Shown piece after piece: positions 55,291 to 63,725 of a stretch of 64,000 nucleotides of DNA. The DNA is from Flagellimonas sp. MMG031. GTDB lineage: Bacteria > Bacteroidota > Bacteroidia > Flavobacteriales > Flavobacteriaceae. The stretch is taken from assembly GCF_040112705.1 (NCBI RefSeq), contig NZ_CP157804.1, positions 250,501-314,500 of the forward strand, written 5' to 3'. A program made the translations under genes and the position numbers. Every line of letters starts with the position of its first letter. Positions within the stretch are counted from its first letter, which is position 1. The notes beneath the pieces were generated by a model that saw only the letters and a program-made list of their open reading frames with translations, did no database searches and was not told the DNA's origin.

Positions 55291-56010
55291 ATGAACCTTA
55301 ACAAGAGCCAGTTATCACTTTTGATCACTTTCTTCGCTATGTCCATAGTGGTTTTGTTGCTTTTCAACATTCACTTAGGAGGTATGCAGGAGGATGAATA
55401 TGTGATTGAAATGAGCTTGGCCGACGAGGATATCGAAAAGCTCCTGGAAGAAGAGGAACAACGACTTGAGGAGATGGAGGCCGCCAACGACCCAATCAAA
55501 AGCCATATGGCCCTCAATGAAACTGCAAAGCCGAGTGTGGGCAATCCGGAACCTCTGAAGACACTGGAGGAACTTATGGAAGAAAGAGCACTGAACAGCG
55601 AAACAGGTGAATACGCCGATAATTCAGGATTTGAGGAGCAACTGAAGCAGTTAAAGGCCCAACGGGACGAAAAAAAGCAAAAGCTCGGGGAACGCGACGC
55701 CCAAAAAGAAGAATTCACCAACTACTTGAAAGACAGACGCACCTCCATTTCGTACTCTTTGGTGGAGCGAAATGCCTATTACCTCCCCCCGCCCATCTAC
55801 ACCTGCATTGAAGGTGGCAAGGTAGTGGTGAACATTACCGTAGACAACAATGGCTATGTTACTGAAGCAAGTTTTAATGATAAAAGTTCGGGGACAGACA
55901 ACGGTTGTTTGGTAGACAATGCCATCGCTTACGCACTTAAGGCACGTTTTAGCCCCGATTCCAAAGCAGCACAGATCGGAACCATTACCTATCTATTCCA
56001 AAGCAAGTAA
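55291..56010 (+). CDS. TonB-like energy-transducer-family protein
   Basis: 239 aa. One N-terminal membrane helix (about 7-26), a long charged coiled-coil region (about 40-150, rich in Glu, Lys and Gln) and a C-terminal TonB-like domain (about 165-239: GGKVVVNITVDNNGYVTEAS, DNAIAYALKARFSPDSKAAQ, GTITYLF). The coiled-coil linker replaces the usual Pro-rich one. Predicted to span the periplasm and couple ExbBD energy to a receptor, although no exbBD is nearby. The 3' end overlaps the convergent thioredoxin-like gene by 18 bases. Confidence 0.82.
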   Translation: MNLNKSQLSLLITFFAMSIVVLLLFNIHLGGMQEDEYVIEMSLADEDIEKLLEEEEQRLEEMEAANDPIKSHMALNETAKPSVGNPEPLKTLEELMEERALNSETGEYADNSGFEEQLKQLKAQRDEKKQKLGERDAQKEEFTNYLKDRRTSISYSLVERNAYYLPPPIYTCIEGGKVVVNITVDNNGYVTEASFNDKSSGTDNGCLVDNAIAYALKARFSPDSKAAQIGTITYLFQSK

Positions 56011-56613
56011 CTTTAGGATATCCTGTAGTATATTTTGTCCCTTGTCCTTATTGTACCAAAGCTGTAATTCCTGTTTGAACTCATCGGTAAGTTTACCGTG
56101 TTCCGCTTTATAATCTTCCACCATTTTGGTGGCAAGGCTTGGTCTTGGACCCCAATCACCAACTATTTCTTGCTGGGAGTTGTCCAAAACAATCACTTTG
56201 GGAATGGAACGGGCACCATGGGTCAAAAAAGCATCCATCAATTCCAGGCTTTCATCCCTCAGCACAACTTTGAGGTCGATTTTGGGTGTTGATTCCGCAA
56301 TTTTTTGAAGTATGGGCAAGCTTGCCGCAGCATCTCCGCACCAGCTTTCGGTGAGCACCAAGAAAGTTAATTCCCTATCCAAGTGGGTCAACTTTTCTTG
56401 AATTTCCTCCGAAATGTTGAAGGTTTTCTCCCAGCGAACCATTCTACGGTCGCTCAACTTGGTATAGTTAATCATGGCTTCGGACTGGTTGGGACCGGTT
56501 GCCTTACCCAATTTGGCCAACTCACTTACCAGTTTACGGTATCTGGAATAATCCATCGCCTTGGGAATAAAATCCTGTACCAACTCCAACTTATCGTTCT
56601 CCAAAACTTCCAT
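55993..56613 (-). CDS. Thioredoxin-family protein with a single active-site Cys
   Basis: 206 aa from ATG 56613, supported by an exact -7 box (TACTTTTG, 56628-56635) 14 bases upstream. Thioredoxin fold at about 65-175 with LVLTESWCGDAAASLPIL at the active site: CGDA in place of CxxC, so the resolving Cys is missing. The cis-Pro region reads GARSIPKVIVLD. Family members in Bacteroidota are annotated thioredoxin-like; without the second Cys it is more likely a binding or glutathione/bacillithiol-type protein than a disulfide reductase. Confidence 0.82.
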   Translation of the reverse strand: MEVLENDKLELVQDFIPKAMDYSRYRKLVSELAKLGKATGPNQSEAMINYTKLSDRRMVRWEKTFNISEEIQEKLTHLDRELTFLVLTESWCGDAAASLPILQKIAESTPKIDLKVVLRDESLELMDAFLTHGARSIPKVIVLDNSQQEIVGDWGPRPSLATKMVEDYKAEHGKLTDEFKQELQLWYNKDKGQNILQDILKLLALE

Positions 56614-56627
56614 AAAAAATGTTTTTA

Positions 56628-56635
56628 CAAAAGTA
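56628..56635 (-). promoter_or_regulatory. Sigma-A -7 box for the thioredoxin-like gene
   Basis: TACTTTTG on the minus strand, exact TAnnTTTG, 14 bases before the ATG at 56613; it lies after the alternative start at 56640 and so decides the start. Confidence 0.5.
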
Positions 56636-56694
56636 ACCATGAGCTATCGCCTATTTGGTGACTTTTATCATTGGTTGTTTTTGAAACGGATTCC

Positions 56695-58113
56695 TTACAG
56701 TGCCTCCGGGTTGATGGCCAAGCTCTTGAACAGCATCGCTTTGGTGTAAAAGAACTTGTTCTGCATCTCGTTCTGTTTCAGATAGGCATCAATGAGTTTG
56801 CTTTCCCGTGAGTTGATCAAAAAGAGGGAACTTTCCCCAAAACTGAACTTTCGTTCCTCCGCCTGAAGCAAAGTACCGTAATCCCTCACGATATTGGCGA
56901 TCAATGTATTTTGGGTAATGTAGGAGTCCAACTCACGATAAATGGCGATTACCTTATTCTGAATTTCAACTTGGGCATTATCGCGATCAAATTCCGCATC
57001 TCTCAGTTTAAATTTGGCCAATTTTAAGTCCCCTCTTTCTTTTCGTAAAAATAAGGGTACGCTAAAGGTGAAACCTCCCTTGAAGTTTTCAGTGACCAAG
57101 GAATTGATCAATTCAGGGGTTTCGGTAATAAAATTGTATTCCACATCCAGTTTGGGCAGCAGTTTATTGGCTTTTAGGCGGCGGTCCACCACAAGTCCAT
57201 CGATTTTGAAATCGAGGGAACGTATTTTGGGATGGTTCTCCAAGGTAAAGCTGTCCAAAGGTTTGCCCAAAATCTCCAAAGTGGTATCAATTTCGCCTTC
57301 CACGTCCAAATTTGGCATAATATTGTCCTGTAGCTCAACGGGAACATCCTCTATCCAAAGAAAATTGGATAGCTCCAATGATCGTTTCATCAACTTCACA
57401 TTGGCTTGCTCTAGGCTCAACGCCCTATTTTCGACAGCGATTTTTGCTTCAACCGTGTCGATGATGGAAATATCACCTGCAAGGGCACTGCTCTTAACGC
57501 CCTGAAACCTGACCTCTGCGTTTTCCAAGAAATCCTCAAAAACCTGTGCATCGCGGTAGGCCCGTAACCAATCGAAATAGGCAAGGGCGGCATCATACAG
57601 CACTTGGTTCACCAATAAATCCTGATCTGCCTTGGACTGCTCCCTAAAGAATTTGGCTTTCCTGAGGGTGGCCATGCGCTCATTGATCCAAAATCCCTGC
57701 AAAACGGACATGGATACCCCGGCGCTGTACAGACCATCATCGGGAACAGTTGCTTCATCACTCAAAAAACTGCCCTCATTCTGTTCCAAGTTCCCCTTAA
57801 GTTCTATTCCGAACCAAGTAGGTATTTTGAAGGTTGCATTTAACTTGTCCCAGTATTCTGTTCCCTTGAACTCTTTCCGATTGTAATCCACCTCGACTTT
57901 GGGATCAAAACCTCCCCTGGCCTTCATAAGATTGGCCTGACCAATGGCGATGGTCAGCTGGGCCTGCTTGGCCACGGGGTGGTATTTTTTTACATAGCCC
58001 AAATACTCCTTAAACCCTAGGACCATTAATGAATCCTGTTGGGCATGAGAAAAGCTTATATAAAAGAAAAAGAGGGTACAGTATAAAAGTAAACTTCTAT
58101 TTCTTTGCAGCAT
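56695..58113 (-). CDS. TolC-family outer-membrane efflux channel
   Basis: 472 aa from ATG 58113 (GTG at 58119 possible). Signal peptide ending SFSHAQ. Two outer-membrane efflux repeats with long amphipathic helices (VLYDAALAYFDWLRAYRDAQ and the second half NKVIAIYRELDSYI). It forms a trimeric exit duct with the HlyD and ABC proteins encoded just upstream. Its start overlaps the hlyD stop by 17 bases. Last gene of the tetR-ABC-hlyD-tolC operon. Confidence 0.9.
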   Translation of the reverse strand: MLQRNRSLLLYCTLFFFYISFSHAQQDSLMVLGFKEYLGYVKKYHPVAKQAQLTIAIGQANLMKARGGFDPKVEVDYNRKEFKGTEYWDKLNATFKIPTWFGIELKGNLEQNEGSFLSDEATVPDDGLYSAGVSMSVLQGFWINERMATLRKAKFFREQSKADQDLLVNQVLYDAALAYFDWLRAYRDAQVFEDFLENAEVRFQGVKSSALAGDISIIDTVEAKIAVENRALSLEQANVKLMKRSLELSNFLWIEDVPVELQDNIMPNLDVEGEIDTTLEILGKPLDSFTLENHPKIRSLDFKIDGLVVDRRLKANKLLPKLDVEYNFITETPELINSLVTENFKGGFTFSVPLFLRKERGDLKLAKFKLRDAEFDRDNAQVEIQNKVIAIYRELDSYITQNTLIANIVRDYGTLLQAEERKFSFGESSLFLINSRESKLIDAYLKQNEMQNKFFYTKAMLFKSLAINPEAL

Positions 58114-59449
58114 TTGCACTTTTGTTTTCGGGTTGATAATAATTGGGCGGGAAGCCGTTCAACTGTCTCCATAATTCAAACCAGATGGGGACATCCTCCA
58201 ATAGGGCAATGGTATTGGCACCCGACCCTACTCTAAGGTCTTTAGGCCAGGGATGGTCCTCCGGGTCTGGAGCCAACAAAACCCTATATTTCCCATTATC
58301 GCTAATAAAGGTCTCAATCGCGACGACTACCCCACCGTAGGTTCCATAGGACACATTGGGCCATCCGCTGAAAATAATCACGGGCCAACCATCAAACTGT
58401 ATCCGTACTTTTTCCCCAAGGTGTATCAAAGGCAAATCAATCGGCTCCACAAAGGTTTCTACCGCCATATCGTACTTTGCCGGCATAATACCTACCAATC
58501 GGTCGCCTTCCTTGAAGGTTTCCCCTATACCGCCTTGAATAGCCTTATTTATAAATCCGGTTTGGGGCGCCCTAATGTAGTACAAGTCATTCCGAATGGA
58601 ATAGTTGGTGAATTCGTTCTCCAGCTTGGTCACTTGGGCCTCTGAGTCGAACTGATTGGATTGGGCGGTGAACTTCTCACTTCGTGCCTTGGATATTTTG
58701 TCGGCATACTCCGCTTCTACCCTGGTAATTTCCACTTGGGCGTTCAACACCTCGTTTTTACTGGCCAATAGTTTGTTTTCCTGCGAAATCAATTTAGCCT
58801 GTGTCTCTTGCAGCTTAAGGCGTTTCTCCTCCACATCGGTCACTGCCTTAAGTCCCTCGGATTCCAATTGAGTGGTACGATCAAACTGCCTTTGGGCAAT
58901 CATAATGTTTGTTTTGGCCGCTTCAAAATCGATGCTATCGCTCTCCACTTTCAAATTGGCCTGTAACAATTTGTTCCGCGCTTGTTCCAATTTCAAGGCC
59001 CTTTCGGTGGTCAAAGCCGCTATTTGGGCATCAAGGGCCTTTACTTTTTCTTGATAAGAGGTAACGGACATTTCTTTGGCCCTGATCTGCTGCCCTGTCC
59101 GTTCCACCAAATTGGGGTCGAAATACTCGTTCTTGATTTCAGAAATATGCAAAATCGTATCGCCCTTCTCCACAAAATCCCCTTCGCGAACAAACCATTT
59201 CTCAATCCGACCTGGTATTGGGGATTGAATGGTCTGTGGGCGTTGGTCGGGCGTTAAGGTGGTCAAAAAACCTTTGCCGGATACGTTCTGGGTCCAAGGC
59301 AGGAATAAAATGATAACAAGAATAACGGTGAACACCACAAGGAACCGATTGAAATGCTTGTAATGTCTTCGGTGGGATACCCTTTGGACTGCCCTGAAGT
59401 GGGAAAGGTCTACCTTTCTATTTAAAACTGATTTAGAAATATTCAACAT
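58097..59449 (-). CDS. HlyD-family periplasmic adaptor
   Basis: 450 aa. One membrane helix (about 34-55, HFNRFLVVFTVILVIILFLPW in pieces), then the lipoyl half-motif IQSPIPGRIEKWFVREGDFVEKGD near 93, a long coiled coil (about 130-285) and the beta-barrel with the second lipoyl half YIRAPQTGFINKAI near 304. Connects the inner-membrane ABC protein to the TolC channel. Eleven bases after the ABC stop. Confidence 0.9.
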   Translation of the reverse strand: MLNISKSVLNRKVDLSHFRAVQRVSHRRHYKHFNRFLVVFTVILVIILFLPWTQNVSGKGFLTTLTPDQRPQTIQSPIPGRIEKWFVREGDFVEKGDTILHISEIKNEYFDPNLVERTGQQIRAKEMSVTSYQEKVKALDAQIAALTTERALKLEQARNKLLQANLKVESDSIDFEAAKTNIMIAQRQFDRTTQLESEGLKAVTDVEEKRLKLQETQAKLISQENKLLASKNEVLNAQVEITRVEAEYADKISKARSEKFTAQSNQFDSEAQVTKLENEFTNYSIRNDLYYIRAPQTGFINKAIQGGIGETFKEGDRLVGIMPAKYDMAVETFVEPIDLPLIHLGEKVRIQFDGWPVIIFSGWPNVSYGTYGGVVVAIETFISDNGKYRVLLAPDPEDHPWPKDLRVGSGANTIALLEDVPIWFELWRQLNGFPPNYYQPENKSANAAKK

Positions 59450-59460
59450 GGCGTTTCGCG

Positions 59461-61122
59461 TTATTGCTTAATTGTTCCATTTTCAATGGTCAGGATACGA
59501 CCACATTTGTTTACCCATTTTTTATCATCGCTTACCACGACCAGACTCCATGGCTGGGCCGGGTCGGTTAAAAAGTCCATGATACGCGTGGTCTCATCTT
59601 CGTCAAACTGATCTAACGGATCACGTAGCACCAAGAGTTTAGGTCTTTTTACCAAGCTTCTTGCAAGCACGATCTTTTTGGCCACGGTATATGAAATTTG
59701 CTTTCCTTCGGGAAAAATAACCGTATCAATACCATCTTCCATATCCTTGACCACTTTGCTGAGTCCCGTAACATCCAGCACCCAAAGTATGTCTTCCTTC
59801 GTAATTTCAGGGTTGCCGAATGTGATATTTTCCTTAAGAGTGCCCTCAAAGGGGGTCTCCAATTTTAAGGATTGTCCTATTTTGGACCTAAAGTGGTTCA
59901 AATTTTCGGATTTCAAGCGTACACCGTTTACATAGATGCTTCCCCTAGTGGGTTCAATAAGTCCAGAAATAAGGTGCAGCAAGGTGGATTTTCCGGATCC
60001 ATTGGCCCCTGTGATCAATATCCGATCTTTTTTCTCAATACTCATCGAAAGTCCGCTGAGTATATTGATATCGGTTTTTGGAACATTGTAAACAATATTC
60101 TCCAAGTCCATTTTAAAATCTTCTTGTTCAAAAAGTTCCAAATCCTTCTGATCTGTTTCTACTTCTTTGTCCACCACTTGGCCCAACTTTTCCAATGCAG
60201 TAAGCACGTCGTAAAAGGATTCCAATCCAACAATAAGTTTTTCCACCGAACTGATCACCAATAAAATAATGATCTCTGCGGCGACAAACTGCCCAATGTT
60301 CATCTCTTGGTTCAGTACCAAGAGCCCTCCTATGATCAGCAAGCCAGCGGTGACCAAGATTTTAAATCCAATCATCTGAATAAACTGCAGCACCAAAATG
60401 CGGAAGTGGCTTTCCCGTGCCTCTAAATAGCCACTTACCAAATAGTCGTTCTTTTGAAGTGCATGGCTGGTTTTACCGGAAAGCTTGAAACTAACAATGC
60501 TTCTGGCCACTTCCTGGATCCAATGGGCGACCTTATATTTTTGTTTGGATTCCGCAAGGCTCGTCTCCAGCCCCCTTGATATGGTATACTTAAAAACCAC
60601 ATATATCAATCCCAAAAGCAACACACCATAAACAATAAAGAAAGGGTGATACAAGGACAATAAAAGCAGTCCAAAAACAATCTGCAGGAGTGCCGTTGGA
60701 AAATCGATCAAAAGTTTGGACACCCCTTTTTGTATGTTGAGCGTATCAAAAAAGCGGTTGGCCAATTCCGGGGGATAGTAATTCCGAAGCTCGGACATCT
60801 TTATTTTGGGGAATCGATACGTAAATTCAAACGAACTCCGCGTAAATATCTTTTGCTGGATATTTTCAATGATGCGTATTTGCATCAACTGTAAGACACC
60901 CGAAAAGGCAACCCCCAAGGTGACCAAGATTACAAGTATAATCCATGAGGTACTTACCTGTGCGCCTTGAATCAGGTTGATAATAGCCTGAATACCCAAT
61001 GGAAGTGATAGACCCACCAAACCTGAAAAAATAGCGTAGTAAAAGACCTGAAGTACATCTTTTCTGTCCAATTTTAACAAGTTGACGAGTCGCTGCCAAG
61101 AAGTAAGTATTTGTTTTGCCAT
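59461..61122 (-). CDS. ABC-type export protein with degenerate ATPase domain
   Basis: 553 aa. Membrane domain of a type I exporter (about residues 18-310), no N-terminal peptidase domain. The nucleotide-binding domain keeps Walker A GANGSGKST (372-380) but has lost the rest: Q-loop Gln is Lys420, the LSGGQ signature is replaced by ISYTVAKK (about 476-483), Walker B ends LLVLRDP with Arg for Asp and Asp for Glu (500-501), and the H-loop reads VVSDDK without His. From memory, relatives in this operon type share the signature loss. It probably binds ATP but should not hydrolyse it in the usual way. ATG directly follows the tetR stop. Confidence 0.88.
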   Translation of the reverse strand: MAKQILTSWQRLVNLLKLDRKDVLQVFYYAIFSGLVGLSLPLGIQAIINLIQGAQVSTSWIILVILVTLGVAFSGVLQLMQIRIIENIQQKIFTRSSFEFTYRFPKIKMSELRNYYPPELANRFFDTLNIQKGVSKLLIDFPTALLQIVFGLLLLSLYHPFFIVYGVLLLGLIYVVFKYTISRGLETSLAESKQKYKVAHWIQEVARSIVSFKLSGKTSHALQKNDYLVSGYLEARESHFRILVLQFIQMIGFKILVTAGLLIIGGLLVLNQEMNIGQFVAAEIIILLVISSVEKLIVGLESFYDVLTALEKLGQVVDKEVETDQKDLELFEQEDFKMDLENIVYNVPKTDINILSGLSMSIEKKDRILITGANGSGKSTLLHLISGLIEPTRGSIYVNGVRLKSENLNHFRSKIGQSLKLETPFEGTLKENITFGNPEITKEDILWVLDVTGLSKVVKDMEDGIDTVIFPEGKQISYTVAKKIVLARSLVKRPKLLVLRDPLDQFDEDETTRIMDFLTDPAQPWSLVVVSDDKKWVNKCGRILTIENGTIKQ

Positions 61123-61800
61123 CTATTTTTTATTTAAAGTACGGAAAATGAGGTCTGTAAAAAACTCGGTTGGTGAAATGGTGCTGTTGCAATTGGTAAG
61201 CGTGGGGAAATGCTCCTTTAAAAAATACTGGTGGAGCGACCCTTCCATGACGTTGCTTGCCAAACTTATGGGATAGGGGTACTTTTGGTCCACAGCAGAG
61301 ATCATATCGCTCAATCGGTTGACCAATCGTTTACAAACGATAAAAAAACTATCCTTATCCTCTTGATTGACCTCCTTCACCAAATAGGATTTTGAGTACT
61401 CGTTGATGATTATCCGGTTCAACACTACTTCATTCACATGCGAAATGGTACTGTCCTCCTCCACATTCTGGGTCAAAACCTCCACGGCTTTCTCCAGCTT
61501 TTTGACGGGATCATCTATACCATTGGTGGCAAATACCATACGATACTCTACCCAGCCCCAGTACCAAGTGGCCAAATACAGCAAAAGTTTGTGTTTATTC
61601 TCAAAATATCGGTAAATGGAGCTTTCGTTGGAGTTGATCTTTACGCCCAACTTCTTGAACGTAAAACTGTCAAAGCCAAGTTCATCGATCATCAGGATAC
61701 TGTGCTCAATAATATTCTTTCCCAAAGTGGAGGACTCGGGGTCTTTAATGTAAAGTTTTTCGTTAACCCCGATCTTCAGGGACTGCATCAATAAATCCAT
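61123..61800 (-). CDS. TetR/AcrR-family repressor
   Basis: 225 aa. N-terminal TetR DNA-binding domain with FTFKKLGVKINSNESSIYRYFENKHKLLLYLATWYW (recognised by LGVKINSNESSIYRYFENK at about 50-68) and a helical C-terminal ligand domain. It is the first gene of the export operon, directly abutting the ABC gene, and is probably autoregulated: a 10-bp perfect inverted repeat overlaps the upstream region of its -7 box. The ligand is unknown; the natural assumption is the exported compound. Confidence 0.9.
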   Translation of the reverse strand: MDLLMQSLKIGVNEKLYIKDPESSTLGKNIIEHSILMIDELGFDSFTFKKLGVKINSNESSIYRYFENKHKLLLYLATWYWGWVEYRMVFATNGIDDPVKKLEKAVEVLTQNVEEDSTISHVNEVVLNRIIINEYSKSYLVKEVNQEDKDSFFIVCKRLVNRLSDMISAVDQKYPYPISLASNVMEGSLHQYFLKEHFPTLTNCNSTISPTEFFTDLIFRTLNKK

Positions 61801-61828
61801 CGCACATCACTTTTAAAATTTTGCCTCG

Positions 61829-61865
61829 CAAATATAAAAGTATTACTATCGATTGGTAATACTTT
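61829..61865 (-). promoter_or_regulatory. tetR promoter -7 box and adjoining operator
   Basis: TATATTTG (61829-61836, minus strand, exact -7 match). Directly upstream is a perfect inverted repeat AAAGTATTAC-N9-GTAATACTTT (61837-61865). A protein bound there would block the -33 to -7 region. It lies between the divergent tetR and tag genes. Confidence 0.7.
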
Positions 61866-61895
61866 AACTTTCAATTAACGCTTCGATTTTTCCCT

Positions 61896-61903
61896 TACTT
61901 TTG
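61896..61903 (+). promoter_or_regulatory. Sigma-A -7 box for tag
   Basis: TACTTTTG, exact TAnnTTTG match, 17 bases before the ATG at 61921 and 30 bases after the tetR operator. Confidence 0.5.
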
Positions 61904-61920
61904 ATAAAAATTCTAGCACT

Positions 61921-62484
61921 ATGGACAAACATCGGTGTGGTTGGTGCCTTGGCGACCCCTTGTACGAAGCTTATCACGATACGGAATGGGGCGTTCCCGT
62001 GCGGGATGATGATACACTCTTTGAATTTTTGATATTGGAGACCTTTCAAGCCGGATTGAGCTGGATTACCGTATTGCGCAAACGAGAAAATTTTAGGAAA
62101 GCCTTCGACCGGTTCAATTACCGAAAAATTGCTGCCTACGACCAAAAAAAGGTCGATTCCCTGCTACAGGATCCCGGCATCATCAGAAATAAATTAAAAG
62201 TGAACGCTACCATATCCAACGCCAAAGCTTTTATGGAAATCCAAAAAGAATTTGGTAGCTTCAATACCTACATTTGGGATTTTGTGGATGGTGAGCCCAT
62301 CAAAAACCAATGGAAAAATTACAAGGATGCCCCTGCGACCACCACTGTTTCCGATGCCATTAGCAAAGATTTAAAGAAAAGAGGCTTCAAGTTTGTTGGT
62401 AGTACCGTAATTTACGCCCACATGCAGGCCACCGGTATGGTCAACGACCACGAAGTAAACTGTTTTAGATACCATGAAGTTTAA
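61921..62484 (+). CDS. tag: DNA-3-methyladenine glycosylase I
   Basis: 187 aa. Zinc ligands Cys6 and His19 (RCGWCLGDP and YHDTEWGVP) and the C-terminal His and Cys in HEVNCFRYH match the Tag zinc snap. TFQAGLSWITVLRKRENFR carries the helix-hairpin region, and Glu in LILETFQAGLSW binds the base. It removes 3-methyladenine from alkylated DNA. Its stop overlaps the next gene by 11 bases. Confidence 0.95.
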   Translation: MDKHRCGWCLGDPLYEAYHDTEWGVPVRDDDTLFEFLILETFQAGLSWITVLRKRENFRKAFDRFNYRKIAAYDQKKVDSLLQDPGIIRNKLKVNATISNAKAFMEIQKEFGSFNTYIWDFVDGEPIKNQWKNYKDAPATTTVSDAISKDLKKRGFKFVGSTVIYAHMQATGMVNDHEVNCFRYHEV

Positions 62485-63055
62485 CCCTTTACTCCTTTTT
62501 ATGCTTGTGACAATGCAATTTGGTGTTGCACAGAACAAGTACGAACGTGAATCAAGGATAGATGAGGAAGAATTCCCCAAAGCTTCCTACCTGTTGATAC
62601 AAGATTACTTGGACGATGCCAAACGCATCCGTTTTTATAAAGAAACGGACAGCATCAAAAAAAGCTACGAAGCCAAGTTTAAAAAAGGAAGGCTTCACTA
62701 CAGCGTGGAATTTGATGAAAATGGAAAATTGGAGGATGTCGAGTTTATCATAAAGGAGCAGGATGTTCCCAACGAGACTTGGGGCACCATTCTGTTCTAT
62801 CTTGATGAAAACCATGCCAAATATCGAATCAAAAAAATCCAACAGCAATATCCTTTGCTGGATGGGCAATCCGAGAAAAAGCTCCTGCACAATGCCTTCC
62901 AAAACCTGATTTTGCCCGTGGTGAACTATGAACTGATTTTTTCCGCCAAAAAGGACAAGGAATTTCAAGAGTACGAAGCGCTGTTTGATGCAGAGGGCCA
63001 ATTGATACAAATCCGCAAATCGTTCCCACCAAGTTATGACCATGTACTTTACTAG
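62474..63055 (+). CDS. Exported protein of unknown function
   Basis: 193 aa; signal peptide ending QFGVAQ (about residue 20). The mature part has a repeated pattern resembling a PepSY-like or SmpA-like alpha/beta unit (KGRLHYSVEFDENGKLEDVEF and EALFDAEGQLIQIRK). No lipobox. Function not recognised. It overlaps the stop of tag (11 bases) and the start of the DUF2490 gene (20 bases), so the three are translated together. Confidence 0.75.
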   Translation: MKFNPLLLFMLVTMQFGVAQNKYERESRIDEEEFPKASYLLIQDYLDDAKRIRFYKETDSIKKSYEAKFKKGRLHYSVEFDENGKLEDVEFIIKEQDVPNETWGTILFYLDENHAKYRIKKIQQQYPLLDGQSEKKLLHNAFQNLILPVVNYELIFSAKKDKEFQEYEALFDAEGQLIQIRKSFPPSYDHVLY

Positions 63056-63725
63056 GTGGTTTTTTGGGCTGCTGCTATTGTTGTCTTTGGTCAGCGTTCG
63101 GGCCCAAGAAAACCTTACAGCCTATTGGCAGCCACAAGTGGCCGTCAATTACAAGGTTTCCGGGTCCTATTCGCACAATTTTTCATTGGCCAACCGAAAT
63201 TACATTTTTGACGATGAAGTGGCGACCTTGCGGGTGAGGCAATTGGATCTTGCGCATTTTTCCAACCTTAAGATTCAGGGGAACCAAAGTGTGGCCCTTG
63301 GTATCCAATACCGTTTCCGAAATACCTTTGAGGATAGGGAAAACGAACTGCGGCTCACCCAACAATACAACATTACCCACAAACCTCTCGCTATCCGCTA
63401 CGGACACCGGCTTAGGGCAGAGCAGCGAATTACCAACTCCTTGACCACACATCGGTTCCGATATCGCTTTGCCGTGGATTTTCCATTACAGGGCGAAAAA
63501 TTGGACCCTGGGGAACCCTACTTTGTGGGCAGCCTGGAAAGCCTATTGAGCGTGGCGAAGCAAAACCTCCCTGAGTACGATACCCGATTATCGGGACAGA
63601 TAGGCTGGGAACTTAACGGTGGCCTTAAGTTCCAAATGGGTGTAGAATATCGGATAGAGGATTTTACGGCCAGTCAACCACAAAATGTGCTTTTTTTATT
63701 GACGAGTGCGCAGTTCTCCCTGTAA
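63036..63725 (+). CDS. DUF2490 outer-membrane-barrel-like protein
   Basis: 229 aa from ATG 63036 (63042 also possible). Signal peptide ending VSVRAQ. The mature part has regularly spaced aromatic and polar strands (ENLTAYWQPQVAVNYKVSGS-type start, GIQYRFRNTFEDRENELRL, HRLRAEQRITNSLTTHRFRYR) as in DUF2490 proteins, which are thought to be outer-membrane barrels. Function unknown. It ends overlapping the 3' end of the opposite-strand aat gene by 30 bases. Confidence 0.85.
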   Translation: MTMYFTRWFFGLLLLLSLVSVRAQENLTAYWQPQVAVNYKVSGSYSHNFSLANRNYIFDDEVATLRVRQLDLAHFSNLKIQGNQSVALGIQYRFRNTFEDRENELRLTQQYNITHKPLAIRYGHRLRAEQRITNSLTTHRFRYRFAVDFPLQGEKLDPGEPYFVGSLESLLSVAKQNLPEYDTRLSGQIGWELNGGLKFQMGVEYRIEDFTASQPQNVLFLLTSAQFSL

